Positions 1 through 7,741 of a DNA stretch of 20,488 nt are shown piece after piece. Below the pieces are notes generated by a model. The model saw nothing but the letters and a program-made list of their open reading frames with translations. It did no database searches and had not been told where the DNA came from. Each line of letters starts with the position of its first letter. Positions within the stretch are counted from its first letter, which is position 1. Origin of the DNA: Campylobacteraceae bacterium (GTDB taxonomy: Bacteria > Campylobacterota > Campylobacteria > Campylobacterales > Sulfurovaceae); contig JALVVQ010000005.1 in assembly GCA_027023325.1 (NCBI GenBank), positions 1-20,488 on the forward strand, read 5' to 3'. Position numbers and translations under genes: made by a program.

Positions 1-26
1 GGGGAAGCCTTTAAGCAGAGGCATTA

Positions 27-596
27 TTAGAGCTTCAAAAAGTTATCCAACATTTCATGCCCATACTCACTCATGATGGATTCCGGATGAAATTGTACGC
101 CATAGATTGGCTTGTCTTTGATCTGAAGAGACATAATCTCATGGTCATCCTGACTATGGGATGTCACTTCGATAACATCAGGTACATTGTCTTTGTTTAC
201 TGTCAAAGAGTGATATCTTGTCGCTCTGAATTCCGAGGGGAAATCCTTAAAAATAGGGGTCTGGCATGCTACTTTGACCTGAGAAGTCTTGCCATGCATC
301 ATCTGCTTGGCTTGCACCACCTCTCCTCCAAATACCTGGGCAATACTCTGATGCCCCAAACAGATACCAAACATCGGTACAGTCTCTGCAAATTCTCGAA
401 TCACCTCCAAGGTCACTCCAGCATCATCTGGAGTCGCAGGGCCAGGAGAGAGAATAATTTTCTCAGGATGCAGTGCTTTAATCTCTTCGATTGTCAATTC
501 ATCGTTACGGATTACCTTTAGATCTGCGCCCAATTCTCGACAGTACTGCACGATATTATAGGTAAAGCTGTCATAGTTATCTATCATAAGTATCAT
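27..596 (-). CDS. pabA: Glutamine amidotransferase subunit of aminodeoxychorismate/anthranilate synthase (PabA/TrpG)
   Basis: This 189-residue protein is a class I glutamine amidotransferase that releases ammonia from glutamine for a partner chorismate-using synthase, serving folate (PabA) and/or tryptophan (TrpG) synthesis in the cytoplasm. The start MILMIDNYDSFTYN is typical of the family. The catalytic triad is visible as Cys79 in GICLGHQ, His170 and Glu172 in GVQFHPES; the oxyanion/glutamine segment SPGPATPDDAG (50-60) and the MHGKTS motif (100-105) are present, and the length is normal. The start follows GGAAAAG, which overlaps the mqnE stop 12 bases upstream, so the two genes are probably co-transcribed and coupled. 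PabA and TrpG cannot be separated from sequence alone and one protein may serve both pathways; the synthase subunit is not in the window. Just after the stop an ATG at 22-24 opens a frame reading MPLLKGFP off the window edge, possibly the next gene of the operon. Confidence 0.93.
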   Translation of the reverse strand: MILMIDNYDSFTYNIVQYCRELGADLKVIRNDELTIEEIKALHPEKIILSPGPATPDDAGVTLEVIREFAETVPMFGICLGHQSIAQVFGGEVVQAKQMMHGKTSQVKVACQTPIFKDFPSEFRATRYHSLTVNKDNVPDVIEVTSHSQDDHEIMSLQIKDKPIYGVQFHPESIMSEYGHEMLDNFLKL

Positions 597-608
597 GGTA
601 TCTTTTCC

Positions 609-1682
609 TTAATAGTGTATCAATTCATTATACAGGCTATCTCGCTCTACAGGCGTAAATCCTGCATCTTTGATCAGTGCCACAAAATCATCCAATCCCA
701 TGCCTTGTGCACTGGCAGCACCCGCTGCAGACTGTATAGACTCCTTTTCGATCGTACCATCTAGGTCATCACAGCCAAACTCCTGTGCGATCAGTGCCAG
801 CCCGATCGTAGAAGTTGCCCAGTAAGCCTTGATATGGGGGATGTTGTCCAGCAAAATACGGCTGACGGCATAGGTCTTGAGTATCTCCTGTCCTGTCAGA
901 AATGCCTCTACTTTGAGAAAGTTGTTCTCTTTCTGATAGACTAGTGGGATAAAGGCATTGAATCCGCCTGTCTCATCCTGAAGCTTCCTGAGTCTCAGCA
1001 TATGATCCACACGGTGCGCCCTGCTCTCTATATGTCCAAAAAGCATCGTGGCATTAGATTCCTTGCCTCTCTGGTGCCACTTGCGATGAATATCAATCCA
1101 CTGATTAGAGCTAACCTTACCTTTACAAAGATACTCTCTGACCTTTTCGTCAAAGATCTCAGCACCGCCACCTGGCATAGAGTCCACACCGCTCTCGATC
1201 ATCTGATCAATCACTTCATCATAACTGAGCCCATACTGGCGATGAAGAAAATCTATCTCTGCGGCAGTCATAGCCTTGATATGCATATCGGGAAGCGCTT
1301 CTCTTACTTTTCGAAAAGCACCCATATACCACGCTACACCATCGTGAGGGTTATGTGCCGAGACGATATGTACCTCCTTGGCACTTCTCTCCCATGCACT
1401 GCGTGCAATCTCTACGATCTCTTCGTGGCTCATTGTATATTGATGAGGGTTTTTTCTGCTGGCTGAGTAGGCACAGAACTTGCAGATATCGGCACAGACA
1501 TTGGTGGGATTAATATGTCGGTTGATATTGAAATAACTCTTTTTCCCATACTTTCGCTGGCGTATCTCATCTGCCAACTCTCCCAGTGTGTAGAGATCCA
1601 GCTCGTAAAGCGCTTCTCCTTCTTCTTGGGTCAAGCGTTCTTCATTGCGTACTTTCGCTATCAAATCCATAGTGATATCCAT
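609..1682 (-). CDS. mqnE: Aminofutalosine synthase MqnE (radical SAM, menaquinone synthesis)
   Basis: This 357-residue radical SAM enzyme belongs to the futalosine pathway, where MqnE joins the adenosyl radical to 3-[(1-carboxyvinyl)oxy]benzoate to form aminofutalosine, an early step of menaquinone synthesis used by Campylobacterota in place of the Men pathway. The SAM-cluster motif C-x3-C-x2-C is at Cys63, Cys67 and Cys70, following HINPTNVC. Further family signatures are EVHIVSAHNPHD, IKAMTAAEID, DSMPGGGAEIF, SNATMLFGHIE and RVDHMLRLRKLQDETGGF, with a complete C-terminal region. The related MqnC dehypoxanthine futalosine cyclase is the main alternative, but the MPGGGAEIF and ATMLFGHIE segments fit MqnE better. 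Neither the start at 1682 nor an internal ATG four codons later (1670) has a strong ribosome site. With the -10 at 1697-1702 the leader would be very short, so the later start is plausible. The gene diverges from glnD across 48 bases. Confidence 0.92.
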   Translation of the reverse strand: MDITMDLIAKVRNEERLTQEEGEALYELDLYTLGELADEIRQRKYGKKSYFNINRHINPTNVCADICKFCAYSASRKNPHQYTMSHEEIVEIARSAWERSAKEVHIVSAHNPHDGVAWYMGAFRKVREALPDMHIKAMTAAEIDFLHRQYGLSYDEVIDQMIESGVDSMPGGGAEIFDEKVREYLCKGKVSSNQWIDIHRKWHQRGKESNATMLFGHIESRAHRVDHMLRLRKLQDETGGFNAFIPLVYQKENNFLKVEAFLTGQEILKTYAVSRILLDNIPHIKAYWATSTIGLALIAQEFGCDDLDGTIEKESIQSAAGAASAQGMGLDDFVALIKDAGFTPVERDSLYNELIHY

Positions 1683-1696
1683 AGTAATTTTTGGGT

Positions 1697-1702
1697 ATTA
1701 TA
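1697..1702 (-). promoter_or_regulatory. -10 element for the mqnE-pabA operon
   Basis: On the minus strand a perfect TATAAT lies 15 bases upstream of the first mqnE ATG and 27 bases upstream of the second. No convincing -35 is seen. The same AT-rich core reads TATTAT on the plus strand (1696-1701), so the 48-base gap may also hold the divergent glnD promoter. Prediction only. Confidence 0.4.
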
Positions 1703-1730
1703 TCACTAAAAGCCTAGGGGTTCTCTTCAG

Positions 1731-4190
1731 ATGACAGCATTAGATAGAAAAGTCGAACAGCTCATACACGAAAATGCCACTGATTTCGAGATAGCGAAAC
1801 TATTGAAACAAGACATTAAAGCCTATTTCGAGACACTTCCTAAGCTCTTTTCCCAAAGCAGCGGCAAAGATTTTCTTGTCAAACATACCCGCAAGATTGA
1901 TAGCATTGTAGCACTTGTTTACAAAGTATCAATCAGGGCCATGTTTGGCAACTATCTGCCTATGAAAAATAGCATACCTATCGCTGTCGCTGCGCTGGGA
2001 AGCTACGGCAGAGAGCAGCTCTGTGTCTACTCTGATATTGATCTTATGATTGTCTATGAGGATGTCCCCGGATACCACAGCAAAGCGCTCATAGAGAAGA
2101 TGCTTTATCTCTTTTGGGATGCGGGGCTTAAGCTTGGGCATCGTGTACATGAGCTTTCTGAACTTCCCGAAGTCTCACGCGGCGATATCACTATCAAAAG
2201 TGCCATACTTGAATCCAGATTTATAGAAGGGTCACGATCACTTTGGGCTGGTATTGAAAACAAAATTGCGCTGATACGCAAAGAAGCACCTGAAAAGTAC
2301 ATTCGAGAAAAACTCCAAGAACAGAGAGACCTGCATCGAAGATTCCCTCTGACTATGGAACCCAACCTCAAAGAAGGGGTAGGAGGGTTTAGAGATGCCA
2401 ATCTAGTATTTTGGATCGGAAAGCTGCTATACAATGTCCCTCGTATCCGCGAGCTTCCCAGCACTATCGTACAAGAAACTGACTATAAAGAATTTAGGGT
2501 TGCTCTGGAGTTTCTCTTTCGTGTTCGCTCTGCCCTACATTTGGTCTCTGGGAAAAAAGAGGACAGAGTAAGGCTGGAGAGAATCCCCGAGATAGCCAGC
2601 CTGCTAGGCTACGACACAACACCCCATGCCCAGATGCGCTTTGCAAAAAAGACAACCGAGAGCCTAAGAGTCATCAATCTTTTTGGAAAAATTTGGCTGG
2701 AAGCACTGATCTCAAAATATGTACCAGATATCTACGATAACTACCTACTCATCAAAGAAGAAAGCACACTCTCAAGACTTATCCACTCACTCAATCAATA
2801 TGCACAGACAACATTCGAAGTACATCCAAAGGTACTCAAGGCACTGATTCATGCCAAAAAGCCAGAATCTCCCAACCAGAATCTCTACAGGGCTATTTCA
2901 GATATTTTCCACCAAAACAGTGCATACTCCGTGCTCAAAGCACTACATGGTGCCAGACTACTCAAATATGCCATTCCTCCTATCAAAAAAGTGGTTGATC
3001 TGCCACAATTCGATGGGTACCACCACTACAGCGTCGATATGCACTCCCTGAAATGTCTTTCATTCCTAGAAAGTATCGAAGATGACCTGCTTTCACAATG
3101 CTACCATGGCCTAGAGAAAAAAGAGAAACACCTTTTAAAGATCATTACTTTTTTGCATGATGCCGGCAAGGGAAGGAAAAAAGATCACTCGCTTGTGGGT
3201 GTCTCACTTTTTAGATTGTTTGCCGCAAAGATTGGTATGGAGCAAGCACTGATTGACATAGGTGCAAGACTCATCCAGTATCATGACCTCATGAGCACCA
3301 CGGCACAGAGAGAAGACCTGTATAACGAGAAAACTATTTTACAATTTGCCTCGAGATTTAAAAGCAAAAAGCTTCTAGATATGATCTATCTGCTTACCTA
3401 TGCCGACATGAATGGTGTGGGCAATGGTGTTTATACTAACTTTAGCGCCAAACTCCTCCGTACCCTCTATCAAGAATCCATTGCTTCATTGCAGCATGAC
3501 AACATCCTCACGAGTACTGCCCGGAGACTAAAAAAAATCGAGGTACTCAAAAGGAATAAAAAATTCCAAGCCTTCCCTAAGAGCATACAAAAAAAGATAC
3601 TATCCATACCTGCCAATGAACTCTTTATCTACAGTACAGTCCCACAAATACTCTCTGTTGTCGACATGACACTCACGACCAAGGACCTTGGGTATAAAAT
3701 AACAAATACACAGTACCTGACCCTTGAAATTGTCCGAAAACAAGACATGAACCTCAGCTATATACTCTCCAAGCTCTCTAGACTCAATGTCGTAAACCTA
3801 AGTATCGCAAAGCTTTTTGATGGGCTAAAATATTTCAAGATTGACTTTAACGAGGTAATTGATGAAAGCGAGCTTCCGGAGCTAGAAAGCATTATTTTTG
3901 ACTCCATCAACGCTAGCACTCAAGTCAAACTCATCAAGCCAGAGATCGATTCCAAAGAGATAGAGATAGACTGCGAACACTCTAGAGAATATGGTGTCCT
4001 CAGGCTTCGCACCAAAGACCAAAGAGGCTTGCTGGCATTTGTCATATATCTCTTTGATACACTGGAAATCGATATCGTCTCCACCAAGATCCATACCAGC
4101 AAATACAGAGTCAATGATCTTTTTTTAATCGAAAAAGATGGAAATTTTTGTCATAATACAGAAGAAATCATTAAAGAACTAACGGAGTAA
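1731..4190 (+). CDS. glnD: [Protein-PII] uridylyltransferase/uridylyl-removing enzyme GlnD
   Basis: GlnD is the cytoplasmic glutamine sensor of nitrogen control: it adds UMP to PII proteins when glutamine is low and removes it when glutamine is high. The 819 residues show the expected order. A nucleotidyltransferase domain carries GSYGR (90-94) and the metal pair D102-x-D104 (SDIDLMIVYED). A PII-uridylyltransferase linker contains MEPNLKEGVGGFRD. An HD hydrolase domain has DGYHHYSVDMHSL near 427-439 and FLHDAGKG near 474-481. The C-terminus has two ACT-type regions, the first weak (about 640-730) and the second clear (about 757-819, with TKDQRGLLAFVIYLFD). It is somewhat shorter than the E. 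coli enzyme (about 890 residues). The stop lies two bases before the glmS ATG, so glnD and glmS form an operon. No PII gene is in the window, so the partner must lie elsewhere. Confidence 0.95.
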   Translation: MTALDRKVEQLIHENATDFEIAKLLKQDIKAYFETLPKLFSQSSGKDFLVKHTRKIDSIVALVYKVSIRAMFGNYLPMKNSIPIAVAALGSYGREQLCVYSDIDLMIVYEDVPGYHSKALIEKMLYLFWDAGLKLGHRVHELSELPEVSRGDITIKSAILESRFIEGSRSLWAGIENKIALIRKEAPEKYIREKLQEQRDLHRRFPLTMEPNLKEGVGGFRDANLVFWIGKLLYNVPRIRELPSTIVQETDYKEFRVALEFLFRVRSALHLVSGKKEDRVRLERIPEIASLLGYDTTPHAQMRFAKKTTESLRVINLFGKIWLEALISKYVPDIYDNYLLIKEESTLSRLIHSLNQYAQTTFEVHPKVLKALIHAKKPESPNQNLYRAISDIFHQNSAYSVLKALHGARLLKYAIPPIKKVVDLPQFDGYHHYSVDMHSLKCLSFLESIEDDLLSQCYHGLEKKEKHLLKIITFLHDAGKGRKKDHSLVGVSLFRLFAAKIGMEQALIDIGARLIQYHDLMSTTAQREDLYNEKTILQFASRFKSKKLLDMIYLLTYADMNGVGNGVYTNFSAKLLRTLYQESIASLQHDNILTSTARRLKKIEVLKRNKKFQAFPKSIQKKILSIPANELFIYSTVPQILSVVDMTLTTKDLGYKITNTQYLTLEIVRKQDMNLSYILSKLSRLNVVNLSIAKLFDGLKYFKIDFNEVIDESELPELESIIFDSINASTQVKLIKPEIDSKEIEIDCEHSREYGVLRLRTKDQRGLLAFVIYLFDTLEIDIVSTKIHTSKYRVNDLFLIEKDGNFCHNTEEIIKELTE

Positions 4191-4192
4191 TT

Positions 4193-6001
4193 ATGTGCGG
4201 CATTGTAGGATATATCGGTCCAAAAGAGAAGAAAGAGATCCTTCTGGAGGGTCTACAGGAGCTTGAATACAGAGGTTATGACTCGGCAGGCATTGCTCTT
4301 ATCGAGAATGATACACTCAAGTACTTCAAATCCATAGGCAAGCTGGAAAACCTGAGAGTGAAAACAAAAAATTATACTTCAGAAGGCTTTGGTGTCTGTA
4401 TCGGCCATACCCGATGGGCAACCCATGGCAAACCAACCGAGCTCAATGCCCATCCCCATTTGGGAGCATACAGCTTTGTCATCCACAACGGTATTATCGA
4501 AAATTACCAAGAGATCAAAGATGAACTGTTGGCAGGGGGAGTAAACTTCCTCAGTCAAACCGATACAGAGACGATCGTCCACTATTTCGAAAAAAACTGT
4601 AAGAGAAATGGTCATGCTTTTGAGGCATTTCAACAGACAGTGGAGCGACTTCAGGGTGCCTACGCCACGCTGCTTATCTCAGAGGCAGCCCCTGACACGA
4701 TCTTCTTTGCCAAAAATGGCTCACCTATGTTGATCGCTTTTGATGGTGATGATGTCTATTTTGCCTCTTCAGACTCTCCTGTCATCGGTAGAGCCACAGA
4801 GGTGTATTATCTGGAAGATGGAGAGTATGGCTATGCCAAAGCTGGAGAGGTGAAACTTTTTGATGAAAATGGGGAAAAGAGCTTTACCAGACAAGCCCTA
4901 ACAGCAGACAAGGTTTTGGCACAAAAAGATGGCTACCGCTTCTTTATGGAAAAAGAGATTTACGAACAGAGTCGTGTGATGGGTGAGACGATGATGGGTC
5001 GTGTTTTGGATGAGAGCATTGTCTTTGATGAACTGGACAATAGCCTATTTGAGGGTATCAAGGCTATCAAAATCTGTGCCTGTGGTACCAGCTACCACTC
5101 TGCCCTTACCTCAGCATATCTTTTTGAGCGTATCGCCAAAGTACGCTGTGATGTAGAGATAGCCTCTGAATTTAGGTATAAAGAGCCACTACTTACCAAA
5201 GATACCCTTTTTATCACGATTTCCCAAAGTGGTGAGACTGCTGATACCCTGGAAGCCCTGAAAATGGCAAAACGCGCAGGACTTAAAAGCCTCAGCATCT
5301 GCAATGTAGACAACTCCTCTATCGTCCGTGAGAGTGACGCAGCTATCCTCACCCGTGCCGGCATAGAAAAAGGGGTAGCCAGCACCAAGGCATTTGCCAC
5401 ACAGACTATGGTGCTTTGGATGCTAGCACTCTACATGGGTCAAGAGAGAGCTACAGTAAGTTCAGCACGACTAAAAGCAGAAATAGGCGCCATGCTTCAC
5501 ACTCCCAAAGCCCTCATCGTCACAGATGAGTTGCATGCCAAACTACACAGACTTAGCAAGCGTTACTTGCATGGACATGGCTTCTTCTTCATCGGGCGTG
5601 ACATTTTCTTCCCGCTTGCCCTTGAAGGTGCACTCAAACTCAAAGAGATAAGCTACCTTCACGCAGAAGGCTACCCAGCAGGAGAGATGAAGCACGGCCC
5701 TATCGCCCTAGCAGACAGTGAGCTCTTCACTATCGCCCTTATGCCAAAGACGATGCACTACGACAAAATAAAGTCAAATGTAGAAGAACTGAGCGCAAGA
5801 GATGCCACTATCCTAGCCATCAGCCCAGAGCCATTCAAACTTGCCGATGATTTCATACAGACACAATACAGCTCTCACCCTATGGTAGAGTTTTTTGAGA
5901 TGATGGTAGTGACACAACTGCTGGCACTAGAGATTTCTGTAAGACTTGGGAATGATGTGGATATGCCGAGGAATTTGGCTAAGAGTGTTACGGTGGAGTA
6001 A
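4193..6001 (+). CDS. glmS: Glutamine--fructose-6-phosphate aminotransferase (isomerizing) GlmS
   Basis: GlmS makes glucosamine-6-phosphate from fructose-6-phosphate and glutamine, the first committed step to UDP-N-acetylglucosamine for peptidoglycan and lipopolysaccharide. The 602-residue length is normal. The N-terminal glutaminase domain begins MCGIVGYIG, so Cys becomes the terminal nucleophile after removal of Met, and contains GHTRWATHG. The first SIS domain has CACGTSYHS and SQSGETADT, followed by STKAFATQ. The second SIS domain has EISYLHAEGYPAGEMKHGP, and the protein ends with the conserved NLAKSVTVE. A GGAG ribosome site overlaps the end of glnD. No glmS ribozyme could fit in the 2-base gap, as expected outside Gram-positives. 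The last codons contain GGTGGAG, which also serves as the ribosome site of the AT-rich gene that follows. Confidence 0.97.
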   Translation: MCGIVGYIGPKEKKEILLEGLQELEYRGYDSAGIALIENDTLKYFKSIGKLENLRVKTKNYTSEGFGVCIGHTRWATHGKPTELNAHPHLGAYSFVIHNGIIENYQEIKDELLAGGVNFLSQTDTETIVHYFEKNCKRNGHAFEAFQQTVERLQGAYATLLISEAAPDTIFFAKNGSPMLIAFDGDDVYFASSDSPVIGRATEVYYLEDGEYGYAKAGEVKLFDENGEKSFTRQALTADKVLAQKDGYRFFMEKEIYEQSRVMGETMMGRVLDESIVFDELDNSLFEGIKAIKICACGTSYHSALTSAYLFERIAKVRCDVEIASEFRYKEPLLTKDTLFITISQSGETADTLEALKMAKRAGLKSLSICNVDNSSIVRESDAAILTRAGIEKGVASTKAFATQTMVLWMLALYMGQERATVSSARLKAEIGAMLHTPKALIVTDELHAKLHRLSKRYLHGHGFFFIGRDIFFPLALEGALKLKEISYLHAEGYPAGEMKHGPIALADSELFTIALMPKTMHYDKIKSNVEELSARDATILAISPEPFKLADDFIQTQYSSHPMVEFFEMMVVTQLLALEISVRLGNDVDMPRNLAKSVTVE

Positions 6002-6003
6002 AA

Positions 6004-6474
6004 ATGGATAATAATACTACAATTTTTACACTCATTCAATCAGATACATTTTTATCTTGGTTTGGTGCCGTTGTATCTATACTTGGAACTATGATTACAG
6101 TATATTATGCATTTAAAACTAAATCAATTAAAGAAGAAATATATTCAGAAAGAAAAAAGATTTCTTTAAAAAATACAATGGATGAATTAAAAAAAGTACA
6201 ACCACATATTTTAAGATTACAAAAACAAAGTCAAGGTACATCAAATAAATCAATTATTCATGAAATACGCATACATATAGATTTAAGTATAAGTAATTTA
6301 AAAAGAGAAAGCACTGATGAAAATTTAATTAGACAAGACCTTCAAAAAACACAAGAACTTATAAACTTATTTAGCCAAACTAACGATATAGAACAAGTAA
6401 ATAATTGTCAAGTTCTAATTCAAGATGTTATATCTGATATTAGAAGTCTACTAGATAAAGAGGAAATAAAATAA
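6004..6474 (+). CDS. Unknown membrane-anchored coiled-coil-like protein, AT-rich cassette gene 1
   Basis: I do not recognise this 156-residue protein. It has one clear transmembrane segment near residues 19-37 (FGAVVSILGTMITVYYAF) followed by a basic stretch (KTKSIKEE). The remaining ~110 residues are polar, rich in Lys, Gln, Asn and Ser, and probably helical. This layout suggests a short N-terminal outside segment and a cytoplasmic helical tail. The start lies 2 bases after the glmS stop and uses GGTGGAG from the last glmS codons. The stop overlaps the next ATG by one base (TAATG), so the two genes are coupled. The DNA is far richer in A and T than glmS and uses AAA, AAT, ATA and TTA codons heavily, which points to horizontal acquisition. 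No catalytic motif is visible. A membrane-tethering subunit of a small accessory or defence module is a guess only. Confidence 0.7.
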   Translation: MDNNTTIFTLIQSDTFLSWFGAVVSILGTMITVYYAFKTKSIKEEIYSERKKISLKNTMDELKKVQPHILRLQKQSQGTSNKSIIHEIRIHIDLSISNLKRESTDENLIRQDLQKTQELINLFSQTNDIEQVNNCQVLIQDVISDIRSLLDKEEIK

Positions 6475-6845
6475 TGAATATAGAAGAAGAAATAAATAAA
6501 CTAAAATATCAAATTGATATTTTAAAAGATACACTAGATAGTGATAAATATCCTATAGAAAGCTTAATATTAAATTTAAATTTAAATGAAGATAAATTAA
6601 ATCAAATTTATGATATTTTTGATATTTTTGAACAAAAATTAGAAAATAATGAAAAGGATATTAATTGGACAGAGTTTGAACATAAATTAAGAGACACATT
6701 AGATATTGGTTATCAAACAGTAAAAACAATTATTATTGCTTTTTACAATAACTATCAATGGGTTGATGTATGCTATCACTATGCAAAAGCATACCAATGT
6801 GTAGAATTTCATAGTTTAATCGCAGATTATGAAAAAAGACTTTAA
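6474..6845 (+). CDS. Unknown helical acidic protein, AT-rich cassette gene 2
   Basis: I cannot assign a function to this 123-residue protein. It begins with a coiled-coil-like helix (MNIEEEINKLKYQIDILKD), continues through LDSDKYPIESLILNLNLNEDKL and an acidic helix, and ends in a region with unusual aromatic and Cys/His content (YNNYQWVDVCYHYAKAYQCVEFH). There is no signal peptide or membrane segment. The DKYPIE...LNLNEDKL...IYDIFDIFE pattern loosely recalls the small YhaI/DUF1878 family of Firmicutes; this is a weak impression that a profile search should test. Its ATG overlaps the upstream stop by one base, so the two products are probably made together and may form a membrane-tethered pair. 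The DNA is very AT-rich like its partner and unlike glmS. It is convergent with the toxin gene across a hairpin-rich gap. Confidence 0.7.
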   Translation: MNIEEEINKLKYQIDILKDTLDSDKYPIESLILNLNLNEDKLNQIYDIFDIFEQKLENNEKDINWTEFEHKLRDTLDIGYQTVKTIIIAFYNNYQWVDVCYHYAKAYQCVEFHSLIADYEKRL

Positions 6846-6846
6846 C

Positions 6847-6876
6847 TCATTACCCATCCATCCTCGGTGGTAATGA
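6847..6876. repeat. Inverted repeat after the AT-rich cassette
   Basis: TCATTACC (6847-6854) and GGTAATGA (6869-6876) form a perfect 8-bp stem with a 14-base loop, beginning 2 bases after the stop of the second cassette gene. No run of T follows on either strand, so it is not a classic intrinsic terminator. It may stabilise or end the converging transcripts. Confidence 0.5.
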
Positions 6877-6900
6877 ATACTTCATTGCAAACTAAAACTC

Positions 6901-6929
6901 AACCACTATGCACTAAAAGTGCATAGGTT
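6901..6929. repeat. Bulged inverted repeat in the cassette/toxin gap
   Basis: CTATGCACT (6906-6914) and AGTGCATAG (6918-6926) are perfectly complementary around an AAA loop. Pairing can extend to AACC (6901-6904) with GGTT (6926-6929) if two bases bulge out on the left arm. No T-run follows. It lies between convergent genes. Confidence 0.55.
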
Positions 6930-6991
6930 CCTATAGCGGACTGGAAGTCAAACGTCTATATAAAATCTTATTTTTCAACATTCATATTCAT

Positions 6992-7017
6992 GGTGTTGCA
7001 AGGGTACAACACCCTTG
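6992..7017. repeat. Two overlapping, mutually exclusive inverted repeats
   Basis: GGTGTTG (6992-6998) can pair with CAACACC (7007-7013) around an 8-base loop. CAAGGGT (6999-7005) can pair with ACCCTTG (7011-7017) around a 5-base loop. Each stem is a perfect 7 bp, and the two share bases 7011-7013, so both cannot form in one strand. The element lies in the convergent region downstream of the toxin gene. Confidence 0.55.
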
Positions 7018-7058
7018 TGATTATTGCATGGATATATTTATTTTGGGTTTATATTGAA

Positions 7059-7097
7059 GGTGCGGTGGCAACCGCGGAATCTACAGCCGTGACGCCC
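7059..7097 (-). repeat. GC-rich diverged repeat copy at the toxin 3' end
   Basis: This GC-rich block sits in otherwise AT-rich DNA and overlaps the last five codons of the toxin and the 22 bases beyond. Read on the minus strand it carries GGCGTC, CGGCTG, CCGCGGTTG and CACCGC in the same order and spacing as the plus-strand block at 8369-8407 in the mrp tail. It contains a small hairpin, GCGGT/ACCGC (7062-7075). Confidence 0.4.
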
Positions 7098-7374
7098 AAT
7101 AATCAGGTTCTTTATGCAAATTTGCAATAGCCACAACCAAAATAAGATTATCTCTTTTCTGATAAATGATTCCATAAGGAAATGTTTTGACAAGACACCG
7201 TCTAGTGGATGATGAACTTTTTGCCCATGCTTCAGGATAAGCGACCATAAGCTCAAGGCTATTCATGACCTCATCAACAAATCTATAACCCAATTTTTCT
7301 TGCTGAAACTCGTAATATTCAAAAGTATCATCTAACTCATTTTGAGCCAAGTCTAAAAACTCTACTAAAGGCAT
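7081..7374 (-). CDS. Type II toxin, ParE/RelE family
   Basis: This 97-residue protein fits the RelE/ParE toxin superfamily, small proteins that either cleave mRNA on the ribosome (RelE) or poison DNA gyrase (ParE). It begins with a helical region (FLDLAQNELDDTFEYYE) followed by GYRFVDEVMNSLELM and PEAW. The family's strand-rich core follows: RRCLVKTFPYGIIYQ, then ILVVAIANLHKEPDYW near the C-terminus. The start lies 3 bases after the stop of the upstream antitoxin, so the pair is one operon in the usual antitoxin-first order. The ribosome site is weak, which suggests translation by coupling. The target cannot be told from sequence, although pairing with an unstable-antitoxin family protein suggests a ParE- or RelE-like enzyme. 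The last five codons fall in the repeat copy at 7059-7097. Confidence 0.87.
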   Translation of the reverse strand: MPLVEFLDLAQNELDDTFEYYEFQQEKLGYRFVDEVMNSLELMVAYPEAWAKSSSSTRRCLVKTFPYGIIYQKRDNLILVVAIANLHKEPDYWASRL

Positions 7375-7377
7375 AAA

Positions 7378-7593
7378 TTATTTTTGATACTTCGCAAATA
7401 CATCTTTAGCACTTACAGCAGAAAGTAAGCCTTTATCATAAGCTTCAACTCTATCTTCTGCTTCATTTGCCCATATATTCTCTATGTTTTTATCTATAGG
7501 ATTCAAAGATGATAAAATCTTTTCTACCAACTGCAACTTGTCGAGTGATTTCAATGGCGATACATCTAAAAATATCTCTTCAACTACTGACAT
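7378..7593 (-). CDS. Antitoxin, putative addiction-module component family
   Basis: This 71-residue protein matches the short 'putative addiction module component' antitoxins (TIGR02574/PF09720 type). It has an N-terminal helical part (MSVVEEIFLDVSPLKSLDKLQLVEKIL), the SLNP turn, the family-typical IWANEAEDRVEAYDKG segment, and a C-terminal stretch (SAVSAKDVFAKYQ) that would wrap the toxin. It precedes the toxin by 3 bases. An AAAAGGG ribosome site lies just upstream of the ATG and a TATAAT at 7620-7625 provides a likely promoter. Antitoxins of this class usually repress their own operon with the toxin; a weak AATAT/ATATT inverted repeat covers the -10 element. Confidence 0.85.
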   Translation of the reverse strand: MSVVEEIFLDVSPLKSLDKLQLVEKILSSLNPIDKNIENIWANEAEDRVEAYDKGLLSAVSAKDVFAKYQK

Positions 7594-7616
7594 GATTATC
7601 CCTTTTTATTTCTTGG

Positions 7617-7632
7617 AATATTATAACATATT
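7617..7632 (-). promoter_or_regulatory. Toxin-antitoxin promoter -10 with overlapping inverted repeat
   Basis: A perfect TATAAT on the minus strand (7620-7625) lies 26 bases upstream of the antitoxin start. It is embedded in a short inverted repeat with arms AATAT (7617-7621) and ATATT (7628-7632), a possible operator for autoregulation. No -35 hexamer is evident. Confidence 0.45.
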
Positions 7633-7741
7633 TTTTAAGTTGTAGATTTCACTCAACCTTTTTACCCGTTTCACTTTTATGTTTCCACTTTTTTCACATA
7701 TGAAACAGACTGTTAAATTATCATCTACACGGGATTTTAAT

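Noticed and set aside
6901..6929. Integron attC site
   Set aside because: The left side ACTCAAC fits RYYYAAC and the stem has a bulge, but the right side GTTCCTA does not fit GTTRRRY and no second pair of boxes or integrase is seen.
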